Shown piece by piece: positions 1 to 5,718 of a stretch of 21,136 bases of DNA; the first letter of the stretch is position 1; the number at the start of each line of letters is the position of its first letter. The position numbers were made by a program, and so were the translations under genes. The notes under the pieces were generated by a model that saw nothing but the letters and a program-made list of their open reading frames with translations, had not been told where the DNA came from and did no database searches. This stretch comes from Clostridia bacterium (GTDB lineage Bacteria; Bacillota_A; Clostridia; Oscillospirales; UBA929), in contig BNZR01000022.1 in NCBI GenBank assembly GCA_026001245.1, positions 1-21,136 on the forward strand, written 5' to 3'.

Positions 1-1031
1 GGCTCGTAAGTAAATCCTTTAGTCAGTTTACTCTCGTCAAGTCCGATAATAGCGGTTTTCGATGGAAGATAATTATATTGCACGTGCAAACGCGTTAACG
101 CAGTATTTTTAGACACATCAAGCGTCGTCAGTTTGTTGTTGTAACAGTCCAACCTTGTCAGTCCGGTGTTTTTAGACACATCAAGCGTTGTCAGTTGATT
201 GTAGTAGCAGTCCAACCATATCAACGCGGTGTTTTTAGATACATTGAGTGTTGTCAGTTGGTTGTCAAAACACTGTAAGACTGTCAACGCGGTGTTTTTG
301 GACATATCGAGCGTTGTCAGTTGGTTGTGGCTACAGCCTAAAATGTCCAAAGCGGTGCTTTGGGACAAGTCAAGCGTCGTCAGTTGGTTGTATCCGCAGG
401 ACAAAGATCTCAACGCGGTGTTTTTAGACAGGTCAAGCGTTGTCAGTTGATTTTCTTGACAGGACAAAGATCTCAACGCGGCGTTTTTAGACACATCAAG
501 CGTCGTCAGTTGGCTGTAGCTACAGGTCAAGTTCATCAACGTGGTATTCTTAGACACATCGAGTACTGTCAGTTGGTTGCTGTTGCAGTCCAAGGTCATC
601 AAAACGGTGTTTTTAGACACATCAAGTGCTGTCAGTAGGTTGGAGTAACATTCCAACCGTTCCAACGCGGTGTTTTTGGACACGTCAAGTGTTATCAGTT
701 GGTTGTTGCCACACCATAACTCGGTCAACGCGGTAAAATATTCTATACCATTAAGACTAGAAATTTGTTTACCATTTACGTCTAGTTCAGTTATTCCGCT
801 CACGTCGCTGTATAAAATTGAACCTGTCGGTTTGCCGACTTTCGTCCGAACTTCCGCGAGGAAGTTTGCGTCGGTGAACGCGGCGGTTATGTCTGTGCTT
901 GGGGCGGGTGTGTAATCCACCGCCGCCGTCGCGGGAGGGGCGTATACGACGCAGGTCAGCACAAGCAGACACGCCGAAAAAACGGAGATAATCCGTTTCT
1001 TTAATATATTGAACTTTTTGCCTCTATTCAA
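1..1031 (-). CDS. Secreted leucine-rich-repeat protein, partial (3' end off the left edge)
   Basis: The reading frame is open from position 1031 to the left edge, so the C-terminus is missing. I chose the TTG at 1031 because a perfect AAGGAGG lies 7 nt upstream. The product starts MNRGKKFN, followed by a hydrophobic signal peptide (about residues 10-37) ending in an ATAA-type cleavage region. After a short N-terminal cap come 10 tandem 21-residue LRR units with the pattern LxCxxNQLTTLDVSKNTAL. The array ends in a capping unit (HVQYNYLPSKTAIIGLD) and the frame leaves the window at GFTYEP. It is a close paralogue of the next gene upstream: the signal peptides, N-terminal caps and LRR end caps are nearly the same. 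Only 48 nt separate the two, so they are probably co-transcribed. A secreted or surface role in binding is inferred from the family; no ligand can be named. Confidence 0.85.
   Translation of the reverse strand, partial: MNRGKKFNILKKRIISVFSACLLVLTCVVYAPPATAAVDYTPAPSTDITAAFTDANFLAEVRTKVGKPTGSILYSDVSGITELDVNGKQISSLNGIEYFTALTELWCGNNQLITLDVSKNTALERLECYSNLLTALDVSKNTVLMTLDCNSNQLTVLDVSKNTTLMNLTCSYSQLTTLDVSKNAALRSLSCQENQLTTLDLSKNTALRSLSCGYNQLTTLDLSQSTALDILGCSHNQLTTLDMSKNTALTVLQCFDNQLTTLNVSKNTALIWLDCYYNQLTTLDVSKNTGLTRLDCYNNKLTTLDVSKNTALTRLHVQYNYLPSKTAIIGLDESKLTKGFTYE
85..740 (-). repeat. 63-bp tandem repeats encoding 10 LRR units
   Basis: Ten degenerate 63-bp units, visible on the plus strand as recurring GTTGTCAGTTGGTTG and GTGTTTTTAGACACATC blocks. 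They code for the LRR array of the left paralogue. Period and reading frame are kept throughout, so unit number can change by recombination without breaking the frame. Confidence 0.85.
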
Positions 1032-1079
1032 TGTAATTCCTCCTTGACTTGATTTTTCCTACTCCACAGATTATTGCCA

Positions 1080-3395
1080 TCACCCTATAATAACAGGCAC
1101 AGACGCAGGATTTTTTGCTGTCGGCAACAGTACATACCCTGTCATTGCGTCCGTGTCTGACGGCGTGTAGGTGCTACCCTTGCTGAAAATTTCCGTCTTT
1201 GATACTGTGGACACCGCCGTACCCACGCTGAACTTACAAGCCCCGGTCTTTTTATTGAAGCTCAACGGACGAATAGCAATAGCGGACTTAACCTTAATCT
1301 TGACAACCTTGCTTTTCGGCGTTATAAGGTTGGAGGTTATTATCGGCGCGGTTGACACGAAATAGGTTGTCGTTTCGGCTTTTCTTGTAGTCCCGGACGG
1401 ATTCTCCACCGCTATGCCCGCTTTGGGCATTGTTACCCAAATGGAGTTCATGTCCTTGCCGTTAGTGGATTTCATAATGAGCATGTGCTCGAAAATAATC
1501 ATGTCTTTGTTCCGCTCGGTCAGCGTCCAATAGTTGGGTGTTGTTGGTGAAAACTGCATTGTGCCGCTTTGCTTGTGCGCCGCCTCGTAGTTTGCTTGTA
1601 ATCGCAAGGCTTTTGGGCGCGGCTCTACGTTCGGGAACACTATCCGTGTCCCGACTGGTTGTTTCGTGGCGGGATTGAAGCCCTCTGCAAGCACCAACGC
1701 GCCGCCTTTATTCAAAAACTTAGTGATAAACCCGCCTCTGAAGCCGTTTACGGGTACGGCGATTTTGCTGTCAATCGGAGAACCGCTTTTCCACGACCTG
1801 CCGCCGTCAATGCTATATGCGCCGATATAATAATTGTCGGGAACGATTAAAACCTCGTTCATAAAGTCGATTTTGGATATAACAGTCGGGTCTGTACAAG
1901 ACCCCGGCACGTCATAATCACCGGGCAACACGGGAACTTGGATAACGTCCCCCGGGTCGGGGTTGTATTCACCACCGCTCGGAGGGGCGGGAGGCGAGGG
2001 AGGTGTTGGTGTCGGGGTTCCTGTCTGTTGCGGCTCGTATATATAGCCACCGCCGTTATTCATCACGTAATTCTCGGTTGCCCTTTCAATCAGACCACTT
2101 GTGTCAAGTCCGATAATAGCGGTTTTCGATTGAAAGTAGTTGTTTTGCACTAGCAAATGCGTTAATGCCACGTTTTTGCTTATGTCAAGCGTTATCAGTT
2201 TGTTGTAGTAGCAGTCCAACAATATCAACGCGATATTTTTGGACATGTCAAGCGTTGCCAGTCGGTTCTCTCTACAGTACAAAGCTATCAATGCGGTATT
2301 TTGGGACACATCAAGTGTTGTCAGTTGGTTCTTGCTACATTCCAAATATGTCAACACGGTGTTTTTAGACACATCAAGCGTTGTCAGTTGGTTGTAGCCA
2401 CAGGTCAACCTATCCAACGCGGTGTTTTGGGACACGTCGAGCGTTGTCAGCGGATTGAGACCACAGTACAAAGTTGTCAACGCAGTGTTTTGGGACACAT
2501 CAAGCGTTGTCAGTTGGTTGGAGCCACATTGCAAAGTTGTCAACGCGGTGTTTTGGGACACGTCGAGCGTTGTCAGTTGGTTGGCTTGACAGCTCAACCA
2601 GTACAACGCGGTGTTTGGGGAAACATCAAGCGTTGTCAGTTGGTTGTTGCTACATTCCAACAGTGTCAACGTGGTGTTTTGGGACACATTGAGTGTTGTT
2701 AGTTGATTGGCATCACAGGTCAAATTTGTCAACGCGGTGTTTTGTGACACATCAAGCGTTGTCAGTTGGTTGCTACTACATTGTAACCTTGTCAATGCGA
2801 TGTTTTGTGACACGTCAAGCGTTTTCAGTTGGTTTCTAAAACAGCTCAACCTTATCAATGCGGCGTTTTGGGAAACATCAAGCGTTGTCAGTTGGTTGTT
2901 GCTACATTCCAACAGTGTCAACGTGGTGTTTTTGGACACATCAAGAGCTGTCAGTTGGTTATTGAAACAGTCCAACTTTGTCAGCGCGGTGTTGTGGGAA
3001 ACATCAAGCGTTGTCAACTGGTTGGAGTAACAGGTCAAATCTGTCAACGCGGTGAAATATTCTACACCATTAAGATTAGAGACTGTTGTGGTTCTTTCAA
3101 CGATTAGCCCGGTTATCCCGCTCACGTCGCTATATAAAATCGGGGCTGTCGGTTTGTTGACAAGTTTCCGAACCTCCGCGAGGAAGTTTGGGTCGGTGAA
3201 CGCGGCGGTTATGTCTGTGCTTGGGGCGGGTGTGTAATCCACCGCCGCGGTTGCAGGCGGGGCGTATACGACGCACGTCAGCGCAAGCAGACACGCCGAA
3301 AAAACGGATATAATCCGCTTGGTTGATATTTTTAACTTTTTAACCTCTAATTCTCTATTTTGCGGGGGGGGGGGTGTGTTTTTGCAACTTTTCAT
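1080..3395 (-). CDS. Secreted leucine-rich-repeat protein, full length, with a homopolymer tract at the start
   Basis: 771 aa. The ATG at 3395 has AAGGAGAG about 7 nt upstream. Codons 8-11 are made from an 11-C tract (PPPP), then a signal peptide at about residues 26-50 ends in PPATAA. The N-terminal cap is followed by 14 LRR units of 21 residues (about 113-415; pattern LxCxxNQLTTLDVSQNTAL). A Pro/Thr-rich linker (about 455-485, TPTPTPPSPPAPPSGG) leads to an unrecognised C-terminal region of about 290 residues. I see no LPXTG motif or C-terminal membrane anchor, so attachment to the wall is unproven. The in-frame start used by the left paralogue (TTG) is lost here: the matching codon is CAA. 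Translation therefore depends on the ATG in front of the C tract. Gaining or losing one base there brings an early stop. Role inferred: surface or secreted binding protein, possibly phase variable. Confidence 0.85.
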   Translation of the reverse strand: MKSCKNTPPPPQNRELEVKKLKISTKRIISVFSACLLALTCVVYAPPATAAVDYTPAPSTDITAAFTDPNFLAEVRKLVNKPTAPILYSDVSGITGLIVERTTTVSNLNGVEYFTALTDLTCYSNQLTTLDVSHNTALTKLDCFNNQLTALDVSKNTTLTLLECSNNQLTTLDVSQNAALIRLSCFRNQLKTLDVSQNIALTRLQCSSNQLTTLDVSQNTALTNLTCDANQLTTLNVSQNTTLTLLECSNNQLTTLDVSPNTALYWLSCQANQLTTLDVSQNTALTTLQCGSNQLTTLDVSQNTALTTLYCGLNPLTTLDVSQNTALDRLTCGYNQLTTLDVSKNTVLTYLECSKNQLTTLDVSQNTALIALYCRENRLATLDMSKNIALILLDCYYNKLITLDISKNVALTHLLVQNNYFQSKTAIIGLDTSGLIERATENYVMNNGGGYIYEPQQTGTPTPTPPSPPAPPSGGEYNPDPGDVIQVPVLPGDYDVPGSCTDPTVISKIDFMNEVLIVPDNYYIGAYSIDGGRSWKSGSPIDSKIAVPVNGFRGGFITKFLNKGGALVLAEGFNPATKQPVGTRIVFPNVEPRPKALRLQANYEAAHKQSGTMQFSPTTPNYWTLTERNKDMIIFEHMLIMKSTNGKDMNSIWVTMPKAGIAVENPSGTTRKAETTTYFVSTAPIITSNLITPKSKVVKIKVKSAIAIRPLSFNKKTGACKFSVGTAVSTVSKTEIFSKGSTYTPSDTDAMTGYVLLPTAKNPASVPVIIG
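2139..3056 (-). repeat. 63-bp tandem repeats encoding 14 LRR units
   Basis: Fourteen 63-bp units with the same consensus as those at 85-740, but with GTGTTTTGGGACACATC (DVSQNTA) as the common variant where the left gene mostly has DVSKNTA. Two units (near 2640-2680 and 2880-2930) are almost identical to each other, a sign of recent duplication or gene conversion inside the array. Confidence 0.85.
3364..3374 (-). repeat. 11-G homopolymer inside the LRR gene start
   Basis: Eleven consecutive G on the plus strand, read as C11 in codons 8-11 of the LRR gene. With 11 C the frame is open. With 12 the frame meets TAG two codons later. With 10 it meets TAG five codons after the tract. This is the layout of a slipped-strand on/off switch; an assembly length error is the alternative. 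Confidence 0.8.
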
Positions 3396-3513
3396 CGCGA
3401 TTCTCTCCTTGGCACGATTTTTATAATACTCGGATAGTATATCGGTGGTTTTTGTGGGAACTTTAGGGCGCGGCTACGGAAGCAGTCAACGGTCGGACGG
3501 CAAACCTCTCCCT

Positions 3514-3542
3514 ATTATAACACGACGGCAATCGCGGGTCAA
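3514..3542 (-). promoter_or_regulatory. Sigma-A-type promoter of the LRR genes
   Basis: Read on the minus strand: TTGACC (3542-3537), a 17-bp spacer, then TATAAT (3519-3514). The match to the vegetative consensus and the spacing are both good. It would give a 5' leader of about 110 nt before the ATG at 3395, containing a short inverted repeat (ATACT/AGTAT) close to the ribosome binding site. Confidence 0.65.
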
Positions 3543-3628
3543 TAAAAACTACGAGAATTATTCAATGTGTTGGCTGAAACAAACAGAAGCGACATTGGAC
3601 GGGGCTATCAGTCTTGGCGAATCGGGTG

Positions 3629-3661
3629 AGCGGTGGAAATCGTTGCCCGCTTATTTTTTTT
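3629..3661 (+). terminator. Weak terminator-like hairpin upstream of mobC
   Basis: AGCGG (3629-3633) can pair with CCGCT (3647-3651) across a 13-nt loop, followed directly by TATTTTTTTT. The T-run is convincing but the stem is only 5 bp. It could stop plus-strand read-through into the mobilisation genes. Low confidence. Confidence 0.3.
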
Positions 3662-3684
3662 CGTGAAATGCCGTCCTAGTTTGG

Positions 3685-3699
3685 CAAAACGCCGTTTTG
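3685..3699. promoter_or_regulatory. Perfect 15-bp palindrome, candidate operator
   Basis: CAAAACG-C-CGTTTTG, a perfect 7-bp inverted repeat around one base, about 125 bp before mobC. It overlaps a possible -35 (TTGGCA at 3681). It resembles a dimeric repressor site, but no clear -10 at the right spacing was found and no regulator gene adjoins it. Confidence 0.35.
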
Positions 3700-3723
3700 G
3701 ATTGTAGTAGTATACGAGGGGAG

Positions 3724-3797
3724 AAAGTAACGTAGCAAGCATAGGAAATGGTGCGCCATTTCCGAAATAACCGCTTGTTGGGAGAATCCCAAACCCT
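3724..3797 (+). repeat. Structured leader repeat, plus-strand copy (before mobC)
   Basis: A 41-bp block (3724-3764) is identical, in inverted orientation, to 8533-8573. A variable stretch of 8 nt here follows, then GCTTGTTGGGA, 3 variable nt and TCCCAAACCCT (3773-3797), again matching the other copy. It contains two hairpins: GGAAATGG/CCATTTCC with loop TGCG (3744-3763) and TTGGGA/TCCCAA with a 3-nt loop (3778-3792). The first hairpin is followed by AAATAACC, so it is not a terminator here. The repeat ends 27 nt before the mobC start, and the AAAAGGAGCG ribosome binding site is also shared with the other copy. Candidate roles: oriT, operator, or regulatory RNA leader. Confidence 0.75.
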
Positions 3798-3824
3798 CAA
3801 AATACGAAAAGGAGCGCGGAACGC

Positions 3825-4148
3825 ATGAGAAAAAGAAACGTGATGTTGCGGTTTCGAGTGACAGAGGACGAGCAACGCCTAATCGCTGAAAAAATGGAGT
3901 TGCTTCACACAAAGAACCTCGCGGCATATCTGCGGAAAATGGCGATTGACGGGCATATCATTCTCGTAGACCACGCGGATATAAAGGCTATGACCGCCGA
4001 GATACAGAAAATCGGGGTAAACGTCAATCAGATAGCGAAACGTGCCAACAGCACGGGGCGCGTCTACGCGGAGGACTTAGCGGAGATAAAGGGGGCGTTG
4101 GCTGAAATATGGCGGCTACAAAGATTAAGCCTATTAAAAGCACATTGA
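3825..4148 (+). CDS. mobC: MobC-family relaxosome accessory protein
   Basis: 107 aa, a normal length for small clostridial MobC proteins. It starts at ATG 3825 with AAAAGGAGCG upstream. The N-terminal half (RKRNVMLRFRVTEDEQRLI, then NLAAYLRKMAIDGHI) has the ribbon-helix-helix-like look of the family. The C-terminal half (about residues 49-100) carries the typical INVNQIAKRAN-like segment, here IGVNVNQIAKRANSTG. MobC proteins bind oriT and help the relaxase melt and nick it. The gene overlaps the relaxase by 40 nt, so the two are translationally linked. It is transcribed against the main transfer operon and sits directly behind the structured leader repeat, a likely place for oriT. Confidence 0.88.
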   Translation: MRKRNVMLRFRVTEDEQRLIAEKMELLHTKNLAAYLRKMAIDGHIILVDHADIKAMTAEIQKIGVNVNQIAKRANSTGRVYAEDLAEIKGALAEIWRLQRLSLLKAH

Positions 4149-5455
4149 CGAAAGCCCTTGCGTATATCCAAAACCCGAAAAAGACCGATAACAAAACGCT
4201 TGTGTCCTCGTTCGGCTGTTCGTTTGAAACGGCAGATATTGAGTTTGAGTTTACGCTGTCACAGGCGCGTGACGGCGGCCGCAACGTCGCCCATCATCTG
4301 ATACAGGCGTTCGAGCCGGGGGAAACGTCGCCCGAACAGGCGCACGAAATAGGGAAACGCCTTGCCGACGAGATTTTGCAGGGCAAGTACGAGTACGTCC
4401 TAACGACGCATATAGACAAGGGTCATATACACAACCACTTAATTTTCTGCGCCGCGAGTTTCACAGACTACCGCAAGTATATTTCCAACAAGCGGAGCTA
4501 TTACGCAATCCGCAACGCAAGCGACAGACTTTGTAAAGAGTTCGGGCTGTCCGTCATAACGCCGGGAGAATCCAAAGGCAAGAGCTACGCCGAGTACGCG
4601 GCAGACAAGGCGGGCGGTAGCTTCAAAAGCAAGCTGAAATTCGTCATTAACACGACAATCCCGCAATCGAAAGACTTTGAGGAGTTTCTAAAACGCATGA
4701 CGGCGGCGGGCTACGAGGTCAAGCGCGGCAAGTATATTTCATTCCGCGCCGTGGGTCAAGAGCGTTTCACGCGCTGTAAGACGTTGGGTGAGGATTATAC
4801 CGAGGACAGCATTTCAAAGCGCATAGCGGGAACGTATATCCGCAATTCCGCACCAAAACACGACAGTAAAACGGTCGGGCTGATTATCGACATAGAAAAC
4901 AGCATTAAGGCACAGCAGAGCGCGGGCTACTCGCGGTGGCAGAAAATCCAAAACTTAAAACAGGCGGCAAAGACGGTCAACTTTCTCACGGAGAACGATA
5001 TTTTACAGTACGCCGATTTACAAGCAAAAATCACGGACTTGGAAACGGCGAACGACAGCGCCGCCGCCGCACTGAAAGCCGTCGAAAAGCGGCTGACCGA
5101 TTTATCGTTGCTGACGAAACGCGTCACGACATACAGGCAGACCAAACCAGTCTATGACGGTTATAAATTGGCGAAAGACAAGGGCGCGTATAGGCGGGAG
5201 CATGAGGACGCGTTTATTCTGCATGAAGCCGCCGCGAAAGCGATACAGGCGGCGGGAATTACGACGATACCGAGCGCGGCGCGATTGTGTGAGGATTTTG
5301 CGCGGTTGTCTGCTGAAAAGGACACGCTTGCCGCCGAATATGGCAAGCTGAAACAACAGGCGCGGGAGTACAGTATTATCAAGAAAAATATCGACAGCAT
5401 TTTACAGCCCAACACGGTGAGGGGCAAAGGAAAAGACCGTGGCGCGGAGTTGTAA
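4109..5455 (+). CDS. Relaxase/mobilization nuclease (MobP-type)
   Basis: 448 aa. The start MAATKIKPIK is typical of clostridial relaxases of the MobA/VirD2 family. The relaxase domain covers roughly residues 1-200. The likely nicking tyrosine is Y19 in KALAYIQNPKKT. The metal-binding three-histidine motif is HIDKGHIHNH (His106, His108, His110). The C-terminal half is rich in Ala, Lys, Glu and Leu and probably forms coiled coils (about 255-430), as is usual for this family. The enzyme cuts one strand at oriT, stays bound to the 5' end and pilots the strand into the channel through the VirD4 coupling protein. It overlaps mobC by 40 nt, and a strong hairpin follows 12 nt after its stop. No truncation is apparent. 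Confidence 0.92.
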   Translation: MAATKIKPIKSTLTKALAYIQNPKKTDNKTLVSSFGCSFETADIEFEFTLSQARDGGRNVAHHLIQAFEPGETSPEQAHEIGKRLADEILQGKYEYVLTTHIDKGHIHNHLIFCAASFTDYRKYISNKRSYYAIRNASDRLCKEFGLSVITPGESKGKSYAEYAADKAGGSFKSKLKFVINTTIPQSKDFEEFLKRMTAAGYEVKRGKYISFRAVGQERFTRCKTLGEDYTEDSISKRIAGTYIRNSAPKHDSKTVGLIIDIENSIKAQQSAGYSRWQKIQNLKQAAKTVNFLTENDILQYADLQAKITDLETANDSAAAALKAVEKRLTDLSLLTKRVTTYRQTKPVYDGYKLAKDKGAYRREHEDAFILHEAAAKAIQAAGITTIPSAARLCEDFARLSAEKDTLAAEYGKLKQQAREYSIIKKNIDSILQPNTVRGKGKDRGAEL

Positions 5456-5467
5456 AAACAAAACAGG

Positions 5468-5500
5468 GGGCGCGGACAGCCAAATCGGCAATCCGCGCCC
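5468..5500. terminator. Bidirectional terminator-like hairpin between converging genes
   Basis: GGGCGCGGA (5468-5476) pairs perfectly with TCCGCGCCC (5492-5500); inside the loop GCC and GGC can also pair. It sits exactly between the ends of the plus-strand relaxase and the minus-strand transfer operon. There is a TTGT-rich flank on the minus side but no long T-run, so it is a strong stem without a classic tail. Confidence 0.6.
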
Positions 5501-5506
5501 TCATAC

Positions 5507-5716
5507 TCAATCGTCGGCAGGGTCGAACGTCGCGGCGGCGTATTCCTCTGCGCTCATGTCAGTCAGTTTCTTAACCGCGCTGTCAACAATGCGGAGCATA
5601 TCGTCCTCCATGTATGGCAACGCGGCGGCAATCCCCATAATCACATCGGCGCGGTCGCCGCCGTCCTCGCGATACATGGCGATAAGATTTACTTCCTCAA
5701 CAGTAAAATCGAACAT
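5507..5716 (-). CDS. Transposon-transfer assisting family protein
   Basis: 69 aa, beginning MFDFTVEEVNLIAMY and ending DMSAEEYAAATFDPADD. This pattern (M-[FY]-x-F-T-x-E-E-x-N-L-I, then a Leu/Ala-rich helix with ALPYMEDDM, and a final acidic tail) matches the small protein found in Tn1549-like elements and annotated as transposon-transfer assisting protein. The biochemical role is unknown. Its ribosome binding site (GGAGGT) lies within the last codons of the antirestriction gene, whose stop ends 2 nt before this ATG, so the two are coupled. It is the last gene of the minus-strand operon. Confidence 0.75.
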   Translation of the reverse strand: MFDFTVEEVNLIAMYREDGGDRADVIMGIAAALPYMEDDMLRIVDSAVKKLTDMSAEEYAAATFDPADD

Positions 5717-5718
5717 TT

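Larger units (their letters stand above)
3396..3824. other. Divergent intergenic region between the LRR genes and mobC
   Basis: No convincing gene in about 430 bp. Short ORFs on either strand here have no family resemblance and no supported start. The region holds the minus-strand LRR promoter and its leader of about 110 nt, a weak plus-strand terminator-like hairpin followed by T-rich sequence, a 15-bp palindrome, and the plus-strand copy of the structured leader repeat directly before mobC. An oriT is expected near here, because in elements of this type it usually lies next to the relaxase genes. Confidence 0.6.

Noticed and set aside
85..3056. Regular repeats considered as a CRISPR array
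   Set aside because: Period is 63 bp with no distinct spacers; every unit codes for a 21-residue LRR in frame.
229..3107. Several plus-strand ORFs with repeated motifs across the LRR regions
   Set aside because: They are antisense readings of the 63-bp LRR repeats. The minus-strand frame has a signal peptide, ribosome binding site and regular LRR pattern; the plus-strand ones have none.
3445..3927. Small ORFs on both strands between the LRR genes and mobC
   Set aside because: No ribosome binding site or protein-like character; they cross the promoter, hairpin and leader repeat or shadow mobC.
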